Source: CAVEFW01 sp963643505 (GTDB lineage Bacteria; Actinomycetota; Coriobacteriia; Coriobacteriales; Eggerthellaceae). Taken from it: DNA of 64,000 bases. The stretch covers positions 124,001-188,000 of the forward strand of contig CAVIKF010000005.1 of NCBI GenBank assembly GCA_963643505.1, read 5' to 3'. Positions within the stretch are counted from its first letter, which is position 1. Each line of letters begins with the position of its first letter. Under the pieces are notes generated by a model that was given only the letters and a program-made list of their open reading frames with translations, made no database searches and was not told the DNA's origin. This document shows, piece by piece, positions 16,587 through 24,315 of the stretch. The translations under genes and the position numbers were made by a program.

Positions 16587-19295
16587 ATGGCAAGCAACAA
16601 AAGGGGAAACGCTGCCCTATTCGGCAAAAAAACAATAAATGTAGTGCTATCTGCTACGCTCGGATTTTCGCTTTTGGGCGTTATGCCAGCTGCTGCTCAG
16701 GTAACAGGCAACAACGAAGGCAACGAAAGCACGCTTACGGAAAAATGGCTCGAAGCCGCAAACGTTGCGCTTACTACGCCTGGTTTTAATGCTTACAATT
16801 TTGCAGACACATCAAGCTATTCCGTTTTTGCCACTAATGACGAAGACGCAGCTACGCTGCCATCTGAATATTACTTAAGTAGCACCGGAGTGGTAACGCC
16901 TGTCAAGTTGCAAAACCCCTGGGGCACCTGTTGGGGATTTTCCACTATCGCCGCTTGTGAAAGCAGCATACTTTCCGAAGCTAAAACAACGTACGAAGCA
17001 ACAAAGCTTGACCTATCCGAGCTTCAGTTGGCAAACGCGGCTATCACCGCAGCTCCTGAAGAGTATGTGGGTGAAGCGCAGGCGGGCGAAGGCTATCACA
17101 ATAGCTCGCAAAACAAGAACAGAGGCCTGGAGGCTGGCGGTTTGTTTTCCTACGCCTCAACCTTGTTCTCTGTAGGGGTTGGTCCTTTGCTGGAATCCCA
17201 AGTGCCCTATAAAAACAGCGAAGGCGTTAAGGAGTGTCTGGTAATCCCCAATGGCGCATCAAAGGCAAGCATTCGATACTTAACCGATGCGCAAATCCAG
17301 GAGCTTAAAGACAAGGGGGGCGTTGTTGTACAGCTTAATTGGGCTGGCAACTACGAACAGCAAGATAGCGAATCCGGTGAAACCAAAACGGTATATACCG
17401 ACTGGTCCGTGTTGCCAGATACCTGGAATCAAACGGTGTTGGAATTTGAAAACGGCAATATTTTGCCAAGCACGGTTCTCAACGACGCCGATGGCTCCTA
17501 TGCTGGAATAGATTTTGATGCTGTTGCGGCAATTAAGAAAGAAATGTACCAAAACGGGCGCGCCGTTGCGATCACCTTCCATGCGGATACTTCCTTGCCA
17601 AATGAAGAGGGCGTTTCCAAATACATGGATACAAATACATGGTCGCATTACACCTACGAGCAAGCAACCATGAACCATGGGGTAACCATTGTGGGATGGT
17701 CCGACAACTACTCCAAGGATAACTTTAACAATGCCGCAGGTAAAAAGCCCGAAGGGGACGGTGCTTGGTTGGTAAAAAACAGCTGGGGTTCAGATACCGA
17801 AGAGTTCCCCAATGACTCACCTAATCACTGGGGCATAAAAGACGAAAACGGTAACCATACCGGTTACTTTTGGCTTTCCTATTACGACCAAAGTATTTCT
17901 AAGATTGAAACATTTGACTTCGACCTGAACTCCTACGGAGCAAGCGATGAAGTCTATGTGGACGCTTATGATTACCTGCCCGAGAACGGTTCTTTACCTG
18001 CTGCAACTCCTACCAAAATGAGCGCTGCAAATGTGTTTACTGCCAGCGCGGACATTGCAATTCGCACACTTGGATGCACCACCTATAAGCCAAACACTAC
18101 GGTAACGTATGAGGTATACCTGCTTGACGATGAAGCAACAACGCCTGCAGACCCCAATCACAGCACGCTTGTGCTTACCGCGCAGGACACCTACACATAT
18201 GGCGGGTATCATCGCACGACAGTTGCGGAGAGCGACTGGGTTGCCGTGCGCGAAGGCCAGCGTTATTCCGTGGTGACCACACAAAAGTGCAACGATGACA
18301 ACAATTACTACGTTGGTATAGCGTATAACGCCAAAAAACCAAGCGAGGGCTCTGTCGACCAATACCAAGAGTCTATGAGGGAATATTACCGGACGCTTAC
18401 CTATCAGAATTTGTATGCTCAAAATTACGACAGGCTTTTCAAAGAGTTCAAAGATCAAGGCGAAACCGACGAGGTAGCAAAACAACTTGCTCTTGAAGGA
18501 ATAAACACATTGCTGAACGATCAAACCGAAGCTATTGAAAAGCAAGTCGCGTATTCGGTGGACATTTATGAAAACACGTACTATGAGTCTAAAGTTAATG
18601 AGGGCGAAAGCTTTTATGGCGAAATAGCAAGCTCGGGTTCGGGCGCTGAAGAGTCGGGCGCCATGGCTGCCGCCGACATGTCCGCCGCTGCGGGTGAGGC
18701 TGGCGATGTCGGAGACAATGGTGCCGCTCGTGAATCTGGCGAAGTTTCCTCACAGGAACTTTCATGGAGCGACTGGACCGATTTCAAGGCGCAATTGGAT
18801 GAAATCTATCCTTCTATTTGCTTTGATAATGCTGCTATAAAGGCAATTTCTGAATTTCGCGAATGGGCTTCGGTAGGCCAGCTTGACCAGCTAAAACAAC
18901 AACTTTCCGCCGCAAAAGAGCTGTTTTCCTCATTAAAGGTGAGCCCTGATGGAACAGATGTCCCAGAAGATCAGCTGTGGATGAACCAGCAAGAATACGA
19001 TGCACTAAAAGACGCAATTAAAGAAGCTGAGCAGCAGCTAGAGAACGCGGGCGATTTCCACAACGAACTTAAAAACACCACGCCATCGCCCGATGAAACA
19101 AATGCCGTATTGGCAGCATTAAAGGTGAGTGGCACCCCTGGCACACAAGCTTCTGCGAAGAGTGGCAGCACGCAGCCTAGCGGGGTGTCTGCTAAAACGG
19201 GTGACTTTGCAGCAACGGGCTTGCTCATATTTGGCGGCACCGCTGCAATTGCGGGCGCATGCGCGTATGTGCTTCGTCGACGCAAGACTGACTAG
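16587..19295 (+). CDS. Surface-anchored papain-like (C1 family) cysteine protease
   Basis: 902 residues. Signal peptide (INVVLSATLGFSLLGVMPAAA). Catalytic domain: oxyanion Gln109 and nucleophile Cys115 in LQNPWGTCWGFS, His364 in MNHGVTIVGW, Asn398 in LVKNSWG. A further extracellular region and a Glu/Gln-rich segment follow. The C-terminus is a sortase-type signal: SAKTGD, hydrophobic LIFGGTAAIAGACAYVL, then RRRK. It probably digests proteins outside the cell while fixed to the wall. Codons are clearly more AT-rich (AAA, AAT, GCA, TTA) than in neighbours, suggesting transfer. Start ATG 16587 is placed before the signal peptide; the frame is open further upstream. Confidence 0.88.
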   Translation: MASNKRGNAALFGKKTINVVLSATLGFSLLGVMPAAAQVTGNNEGNESTLTEKWLEAANVALTTPGFNAYNFADTSSYSVFATNDEDAATLPSEYYLSSTGVVTPVKLQNPWGTCWGFSTIAACESSILSEAKTTYEATKLDLSELQLANAAITAAPEEYVGEAQAGEGYHNSSQNKNRGLEAGGLFSYASTLFSVGVGPLLESQVPYKNSEGVKECLVIPNGASKASIRYLTDAQIQELKDKGGVVVQLNWAGNYEQQDSESGETKTVYTDWSVLPDTWNQTVLEFENGNILPSTVLNDADGSYAGIDFDAVAAIKKEMYQNGRAVAITFHADTSLPNEEGVSKYMDTNTWSHYTYEQATMNHGVTIVGWSDNYSKDNFNNAAGKKPEGDGAWLVKNSWGSDTEEFPNDSPNHWGIKDENGNHTGYFWLSYYDQSISKIETFDFDLNSYGASDEVYVDAYDYLPENGSLPAATPTKMSAANVFTASADIAIRTLGCTTYKPNTTVTYEVYLLDDEATTPADPNHSTLVLTAQDTYTYGGYHRTTVAESDWVAVREGQRYSVVTTQKCNDDNNYYVGIAYNAKKPSEGSVDQYQESMREYYRTLTYQNLYAQNYDRLFKEFKDQGETDEVAKQLALEGINTLLNDQTEAIEKQVAYSVDIYENTYYESKVNEGESFYGEIASSGSGAEESGAMAAADMSAAAGEAGDVGDNGAARESGEVSSQELSWSDWTDFKAQLDEIYPSICFDNAAIKAISEFREWASVGQLDQLKQQLSAAKELFSSLKVSPDGTDVPEDQLWMNQQEYDALKDAIKEAEQQLENAGDFHNELKNTTPSPDETNAVLAALKVSGTPGTQASAKSGSTQPSGVSAKTGDFAATGLLIFGGTAAIAGACAYVLRRRKTD

Positions 19296-19369
19296 CGGGG
19301 TTTGTTGCGGAGGAAACGATCGAGAGTCGCGAGGTGGCAAAACCCCCAATGCGGAAAGGCGGGTCATGA
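19295..19369 (+). pseudogene. Fragment of a methyltransferase C-terminal tail
   Basis: Beginning at the last base of the protease stop codon, the frame reads AGFVAEETIESREVA, matching VGFVAAETIESHEVA near the end of the methyltransferase gene at 15620 (12 of 15 residues; about 34 of 44 bases). It then stops at 19367. No start or 5' part is present. Confidence 0.65.
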
Positions 19370-19684
19370 CCGATGTCTTTGAGGAATACGGCAAGCTTGA
19401 AGATGCCTATGCGGGTGACGCGTGATCGCTTTTGCGAAGCAGATGTTCCCAAGTATATGTTGTCCTGTTAAACGCTGCTTTTTCCCGATAGATCCAAACC
19501 GGCACGAGCCGAGGCGCTTCATGAGGCGGTAGCGGCCAACTTTACAACGGCGCTGTTGCCATGCTTGCAGACAATCGTTTTGACGCACGTTGGGGTGATG
19601 CTGTTTTTCCGTGCCATCGTGCGCCAGATTCCGGATGTCAAGCGCTGGGCGTGCGCTTCGGTGGCGGTGAGCGGTAGTTTTTGA
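19366..19684 (+). pseudogene. Decayed gene fragments in shifted frames
   Basis: A short ORF (MTDVFEEYGKLEDAYAGDA, 19366-19425, preceded by GGAAAGGCGGGTC) is followed by coding-like stretches in other frames: first VIAFAKQMFPSICC. Near 19500-19684 comes ARAEALHEAVAANFTTALLP, then a hydrophobic VLTHVGVMLFF segment and IPDVKRWACASVAV. This looks like one gene broken by frameshifts; the original family is not recognised. Confidence 0.4.
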
Positions 19685-19733
19685 GCGGTGATTGTTGTAT
19701 CTAAGAATAATCCAAAAAAATGATTATTTTCTC

Positions 19734-19762
19734 TTGACCATATTATCAGAACGGAGTATAAA
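19734..19762 (+). promoter_or_regulatory. Strong sigma-70-type promoter without an attached gene
   Basis: TTGACC (19734-19739), 17-base spacer, TATAAA (19757-19762). Just upstream is an inverted repeat AATAATC/GATTATT with a 9-base loop. No plus-strand gene starts within 1.2 kb. Confidence 0.65.
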
Positions 19763-19768
19763 AGACTC

Positions 19769-19900
19769 AGTTAGTTTCTCTCTTCTTTCTCTAACAGGAC
19801 GAGCTGCCGAAGACCCGGCAGCTCGTCCCGTCTCTGGAGGAAGTCGCGAGGGAAACAAGAGGCGGCCCCGTGCGTTAAAGCAGGGAGCCGCCTTGTTTGC
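19769..19900 (+). ncRNA. Candidate small RNA with two stable hairpins
   Basis: Downstream of the promoter at 19734 the sequence holds a perfect 13-bp hairpin (GGACGAGCTGCCG at 19797, CGGCAGCTCGTCC at 19816) and a second hairpin at 19853-19898 (AAACAAG-GGCGGC arms with a 2-base bulge, ending TTGTTT). No ORF with a start lies between them. It could be a small RNA or the leader of a lost gene; the second hairpin could also end the convergent ferredoxin transcript. The stretch 19901-19981 has nothing more. Confidence 0.4.
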
Positions 19901-19981
19901 GTCAAGGGCCAAATACTACCGCCGAGCCCTGCCGCCGGGTGCCGCAGTCAAGCCCTGTCGCCAAGTACCACAAGTCAAGTA

Positions 19982-20725
19982 CTACATGATGCGTCCGTCG
20001 AGAGTGAAGGTGACGACTTCGAGGGGGATGTCTTTCCCGCATGCGGCGACAGCACGCTTGACGGCCATCTCGAGGCCGCCGCAACAGGGGACCTGCATGC
20101 GTGTGACCGTGATGGCGGTGATGGTGTTGCGGGCAAATATCTCCGTGAGCTTCTCGGCGTAGTCGACGTTGTCCAGCTTCGGGCATGCGATGACGGTGAC
20201 CTTGCCCTTCATAAAGTCGTGATGGAAATTTCCATAGGCAAAAGCGGTGCAATCGGCCGCGATAAGCAGGTGACACCCCTCGAAGTAAGGCGCTTCCACG
20301 GGGACGAGCTTGATTTGGATGGGCCAAGTCGAAATACGGCTGGGAACCGTCGTGCCGGTGAGTTCGAACGTGCCGTCAGTGCCGATTTGCATCTCGGAGG
20401 TTTCTTGGTCGAATTGGTGCACGGCGCTGCCAGGACATTGGAACCCGATGGCGCCGGCGGCTTGCGCTGCCTGGGCCTTCGCGCGAGCCATCTTGTTGGC
20501 GACGACTGCCGCCTCATCGTATTCGGCAGCCTCGCGCTCCACGAAGGAGATGGCGTCCATGGGACATGCGGGCAAGCAATCACCGAAGCCGTCACAATAG
20601 TCGTCGCGCAACAGCGTCGCCTTGCCGTTGACGATGCCGATTGCCCCTTCGTGGCACGCTTCTGCACACAGGCCGCACCCATTGCACTTCCCTTGGTCGA
20701 TTTCGATGATCTTACGTAAAGCCAT
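19982..20725 (-). CDS. Ferredoxin-type 4Fe-4S protein
   Basis: 247 residues starting MALRKIIEIDQGKCNGCG after GGGAGGAAAG. The first cluster motif is classic (CNGCGLCAEACHEGAI). The second (CDGFGDCLPACPMDAI) has Phe-Gly in place of the middle Cys-containing pair, so it may bind a modified cluster. A long C-terminal domain follows with YFEGCHLLIAADCTAFA, VIACPKLDN and QVPCCGGLEMAV, which adds conserved cysteines. Proteins of this type are common in anaerobes and probably act in electron transfer; the partner is unknown. The gene stands alone. Confidence 0.85.
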   Translation of the reverse strand: MALRKIIEIDQGKCNGCGLCAEACHEGAIGIVNGKATLLRDDYCDGFGDCLPACPMDAISFVEREAAEYDEAAVVANKMARAKAQAAQAAGAIGFQCPGSAVHQFDQETSEMQIGTDGTFELTGTTVPSRISTWPIQIKLVPVEAPYFEGCHLLIAADCTAFAYGNFHHDFMKGKVTVIACPKLDNVDYAEKLTEIFARNTITAITVTRMQVPCCGGLEMAVKRAVAACGKDIPLEVVTFTLDGRIM

Positions 20726-20821
20726 CTTTCCTCCCGTCTTCAATTGTCTCTCGGTTTGAGTGTAGCGGACCCTGGGAGCATTTGATAGGGGGGTCCTCTG
20801 TTTCTCGCCGGTGGTTTTGCC

Positions 20822-20930
20822 GCATGTGCGCGTTACGAAAGTTCGCAGCCGACGATTCCGCAGCATGTGCGCGTTACGAAAGTTCGCAGCCGACGATTCC
20901 GCAGCATGTGCGCGTTATAGAAGTTTCTCG
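20822..20930. repeat. 41-bp tandem repeat, about 2.5 copies
   Basis: The unit beginning GCATGTGCGCGTTACGAAAG starts at 20822, 20863 and 20904 (41-base steps); the first two copies are nearly identical and the third breaks off. It lies between the divergent ferredoxin gene and the small ORF at 20992. Confidence 0.9.
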
Positions 20931-20991
20931 CAAGAAGCGTCGGGCGGGGACGTATTATTAGCGGGTAGTCGGTATGCGAAAAGGAGTAAAA

Positions 20992-21174
20992 ATGGACATC
21001 CGCACCGATAGGGACAAGATGGAAGAATTGGGCCGCGATGGCATCCCCCAAAGTCGCATCGATCAAGACCAGATCGAGCAACCGGGAGTGGTCGGTCAGA
21101 TGTACGACGGATGGCTCGACCGCCTCTTTGAGAAAGAGATCGAGGAAAAGCGCGCGAGTACTGGCGAGTACTGA
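20992..21174 (+). CDS. Small charged hypothetical protein
   Basis: 60 residues, MDIRTDRDKMEELGRDG to EKEIEEKRASTGEY, with 40% charged residues and no membrane segment. A clear GAAAAGGAGTAAAA site precedes the ATG. The stop is 3 bases before the murB ATG, so the two are almost certainly one transcript. No family recognised. Confidence 0.7.
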   Translation: MDIRTDRDKMEELGRDGIPQSRIDQDQIEQPGVVGQMYDGWLDRLFEKEIEEKRASTGEY

Positions 21175-21177
21175 TCA

Positions 21178-22122
21178 ATGATGCGCTCGCCTTTGAGATT
21201 GGATAGACCAGTGCAGAACCTTATCCAAGAGCTCATCGCCATCGTTGGCGAGGAGAACACCCATGTCGACGAGGTGCTTTCGGCACACACGACCTTTAAA
21301 ATCGGCGGTCCGGCTGACGTGCTTGTCGAACCTTCCGACATCGACCAGATCCGCGCCGTACTCGACGCGTGTCGCGAGGCGGACGTCGAGGTCCGTTTTC
21401 TCGGTTTGGGAAGCAACATCCTTGCTTGCGACGAGGGAATCCCCGGTGTCGTCCTGAAGCTTGCTGGGCGTTTTTCTGCAATCGAGGTGGATGGCACGTG
21501 CGTGACCTGCCAGGCAGGCGCGAGCAATGAGGAGGTTGCTTGGGCGGCTATGCGTGCGGGGCTTGCAGGTTACGAGTTTGCCAGCGGGATCCCTGGAACC
21601 ATCGGAGGCGCTGCAATCATGAACGCCGGTGCCTATGGCGGCGAGTTCAAGGCTGTGGCGGTGTCGGTGGATTGCATCACGCCTGAGGGCACGATGGTTG
21701 AGGTTGCCGCACAGGATGCGGATTGGGGCTATCGTCACAGCATGATGATGGATCGCGGGTTTCTCGTGGTGGGCGCGAAGTTACGCCTGGAAAAAGACGA
21801 GCCCGACGCGATCTTTGGGCGCATGGAGGATCTGCGTATCCGTCGCGAGGAGAAGCAACCTCTCGAGATGCCGTCGGCGGGTTCCACGTTCAAACGCCCC
21901 GAGGGGTATTTCGCCGGCAAGCTCATCCAGGATGCGGACATGCAAGGACACCGTGTCGGTGGTGCCCAGGTGAGCGAGAAACATGCAGGCTTCGTTGTCA
22001 ACGCAGGTGGGGCCACGGCCAAGGACGTGCGCGCCCTCATTGCCGATGTGCAGCGCAGCGTGTTTGACAGGGAGGGTGTCCGTCTCGAGCCCGAGGTTCG
22101 TATGTGGGGTTTCGACGACTAA
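21178..22122 (+). CDS. murB: UDP-N-acetylenolpyruvoylglucosamine reductase
   Basis: FAD enzyme making UDP-MurNAc from the enolpyruvyl intermediate in peptidoglycan synthesis. Typical blocks: TTFKIGGPADVLVEP, FLGLGSNILACDEG, ASGIPGTIGGAAIMNAGAYG, YRHSMMMDRG and the catalytic SAGSTFKRPEG, which is the short type I/II-like form with Ser. 314 residues. The start is one of two adjacent ATG codons (21178 or 21181) directly after the upstream small gene, whose translation may help initiation because the ribosome site is weak. Confidence 0.96.
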   Translation: MMRSPLRLDRPVQNLIQELIAIVGEENTHVDEVLSAHTTFKIGGPADVLVEPSDIDQIRAVLDACREADVEVRFLGLGSNILACDEGIPGVVLKLAGRFSAIEVDGTCVTCQAGASNEEVAWAAMRAGLAGYEFASGIPGTIGGAAIMNAGAYGGEFKAVAVSVDCITPEGTMVEVAAQDADWGYRHSMMMDRGFLVVGAKLRLEKDEPDAIFGRMEDLRIRREEKQPLEMPSAGSTFKRPEGYFAGKLIQDADMQGHRVGGAQVSEKHAGFVVNAGGATAKDVRALIADVQRSVFDREGVRLEPEVRMWGFDD

Positions 22123-22225
22123 GCTGTCTTGGCTAAGCCGACTCGACTATGCTATCCCGGCGACTAAGTTTCCGCTATCGGTCGCGATGAGCGTCTCCCG
22201 GTATTGGGGGATGGCGCGGTGTCGA

Positions 22226-22318
22226 CGGTTGGCCGAGAGTGCGAGGGGCCGGTTGGCCGGTTGACCGAGAGTGCGAGGGGCCGGTTGGCCGGTTGGCCGA
22301 GAGTGCGAGGGGCCGAGG
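22226..22318. repeat. 32-bp tandem repeat, three copies
   Basis: GAGAGTGCGAGGGGCCGGTT-type units begin at 22235, 22267 and 22299, exactly 32 bases apart. It sits between murB and the convergent FTR-like gene. Confidence 0.9.
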
Positions 22319-22341
22319 GATCGTTGGAGCGACGGTTGTCC

Positions 22342-22542
22342 TTAATCGAGCGATTTGTAGAACAACATGCAGTGACAGTATCCCTCGAAGGTTGGGTCCT
22401 CGATCTGCTCTCGGAACTCTCGACACATGCACTTGTTGTCCTCGGTCATCTCAAGGCGGCATGGGCAGTATCCACCCTTCTCCTTCAAACCCTTGCGGAT
22501 CATGGCGACGACCTCTGCGTCTTCGTTTAATCGCACAGCCAC
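22342..22542 (-). CDS. Ferredoxin:thioredoxin reductase catalytic-chain-like protein
   Basis: 66 residues. The cysteine pattern YCPCRL, NKCMCREF and GYCHCMLF matches the CPC / CPC / CHC pattern of the catalytic beta chain of ferredoxin:thioredoxin reductase, which binds a 4Fe-4S cluster next to a redox-active disulfide. The middle pair is CMC rather than CPC. The start is taken as GTG 22542, because AGGAGG lies 5 bases in front; the ATG at 22560 would put that site inside the gene. It may reduce thioredoxins or similar proteins from ferredoxin; no alpha chain is nearby. Confidence 0.75.
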   Translation of the reverse strand: MAVRLNEDAEVVAMIRKGLKEKGGYCPCRLEMTEDNKCMCREFREQIEDPTFEGYCHCMLFYKSLD

Positions 22543-22802
22543 GGCGTACCTCCTCTTCATACGTATCCATCATAGGGCCTCGATCGTGGTCACAGGGGAT
22601 TGATACCGATAAACCAGCGATTATCCAAAAGTGGGGGGCGCTGTCGCCCAAAAGTGTGTTTGTTCACAAAAAGGGACGTACCTCATCTCGAATAAATTGC
22701 GTTTCCCTGCAGGACGGATACCCCCAATGCGCGTATAGTGTCTTTGTCGAAAACGGCGCCGGGGGAAGTTCGGCGTCTACGGGAAAAGAGAGAGGTTTGC
22801 AC

Positions 22803-24227
22803 ATGGGCGGTTTCTTCGGCGCAACTTCGAAGCGCGATGTCGTATTGGATGTGTACTTCGGCGTTGACTACCATTCCCATTTGGGAACCAAGCGTGCGGG
22901 CATGGTCGTGCACGATGTGGAAGACGGCTTTCAGCGCGAGATCCATTCCATTGAGAACACCCCGTTCCGTACGCGTTTCGAGGACGACTTGAACGTGTTC
23001 CATGGAACGAGCGCCATCGGCTGTATTTCCGATCGAGACCCGCAGCCTCTTTTGGTCCGTAGCCATCTCGGCGTGTTCGCCCTGTCCACGGTTGGCATCA
23101 TCAATAACGCCGATGCGATCATCGACAAGCACCTCTCCGGTGTAGGAAACCAGTTCATGGCTATGAGCTCGGGAAACGTCAACGAGACCGAGCTTGTCGC
23201 CTCTATTATCAACCAAAAGGAAACCCTCGTCGAAGGTCTTCGTTTTGCCCAGGAGATCATCGAGGGCTCCATGACGATGCTCGTCTTGACTTCCGAGGGC
23301 GAGATCATCGCCGCTCGTGATCGTCTCGGCCGCTTGCCGATCCGTATCGGTCGCGATGACGACGGCTATTGTGTCAGCTTTGAGAATTTCGCGTACCAAA
23401 AGCTTGGCTACGTCGATGAGTACGAGCTCGGTCCTGCCGAGATCGTGCGCATGACCGCGGACGGGTACGAGACCATCGCTCCCGCTGGCGACAAGATGCG
23501 CATCTGCTCCTTCTTGTGGGTGTATTACGGGTATCCCAACAGCACGTATGAGGGCGTCAATGTGGAGGAGATGCGCTATCGTAACGGCCGCATCATGGCC
23601 CGAGATGAGGAGCGGGCCGTCGGCGTTCCCGACGTCGACTATGCTGCAGGCATTCCTGACAGCGGCTTGCCTCACGGTATCGGCTTTGCCCAGGAAAGCG
23701 GTCGTGCGTTTGGCCGTCCCTTCGTCAAGTACACCCCGACGTGGCCCCGCAGCTTCATGCCCAGCAACCAAAAGGTCCGCAACCATGTGGCGAAGATGAA
23801 ACTCGTTCCTGTCAACGAACTCATCAACGGCAAGAAGCTCCTTTTTGTCGACGATTCGATCGTTCGTGGTACCCAACTTCGCGAGACCGTTGATTTTCTC
23901 TATGGCGCTGGTGCCAAGGAGGTCCACATGCGTTCCGCGTGTCCGCCCCTTATGTACGGATGCAAGTACCTCAACTTCTCCAGCAGTAAGTCCGAGATGG
24001 AGCTTATTGCGCGCAGGAAGGTCCAAGAGCTTGAGGGTGACGAGGGTCAAAAGCACCTTGACGAATACGCTGACGCCAACACGGAGCGTGGCGGGTGCAT
24101 GCTGAAGAGCATCTGCGAGGAGATGGGATTTGACTCCTTGCGATTCCAAAGCTTGCAGGGCCTCATTGAAGCGATCGGCATCGATCCTGAGAAAATCTGT
24201 ACTTATTGTTGGGACGGTCGCGAGTAG
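22803..24227 (+). CDS. Amidophosphoribosyltransferase (PurF) homologue lacking the N-terminal Cys
   Basis: 474 residues. N-terminal Ntn-type glutamine amidotransferase domain, then a phosphoribosyltransferase domain with the PRPP site LLFVDDSIVRGTQL and Cys residues of a PurF-type iron-sulfur cluster (RSACPPLMYGC, CTYCWDGRE). Normal PurF exposes Cys1 after Met removal; here the start reads MGGFFGATSKRDV, so the nucleophile is replaced by Gly. Homologues with this start are found in other anaerobes, and they may use ammonia or have another role. The ATG at 22803 follows AGAGAGG. The 240 bases upstream show no riboswitch. Whether a second, normal purF exists cannot be seen. Confidence 0.85.
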   Translation: MGGFFGATSKRDVVLDVYFGVDYHSHLGTKRAGMVVHDVEDGFQREIHSIENTPFRTRFEDDLNVFHGTSAIGCISDRDPQPLLVRSHLGVFALSTVGIINNADAIIDKHLSGVGNQFMAMSSGNVNETELVASIINQKETLVEGLRFAQEIIEGSMTMLVLTSEGEIIAARDRLGRLPIRIGRDDDGYCVSFENFAYQKLGYVDEYELGPAEIVRMTADGYETIAPAGDKMRICSFLWVYYGYPNSTYEGVNVEEMRYRNGRIMARDEERAVGVPDVDYAAGIPDSGLPHGIGFAQESGRAFGRPFVKYTPTWPRSFMPSNQKVRNHVAKMKLVPVNELINGKKLLFVDDSIVRGTQLRETVDFLYGAGAKEVHMRSACPPLMYGCKYLNFSSSKSEMELIARRKVQELEGDEGQKHLDEYADANTERGGCMLKSICEEMGFDSLRFQSLQGLIEAIGIDPEKICTYCWDGRE

Positions 24228-24315
24228 CGAAAAAAAGATTTCAGGAACGGGGCGCCTTAACGGGGCGCCTCTGTTGTGCTGGCGCAGGGCGACAAAAGTG
24301 CTAGCATAGGGCGAC

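Noticed and set aside
24240..24275. Terminator after the PurF homologue (GGGGCGCC twice)
   Set aside because: GGCGCC copies can pair, but the stem is short and there is no T run; left out of the features.
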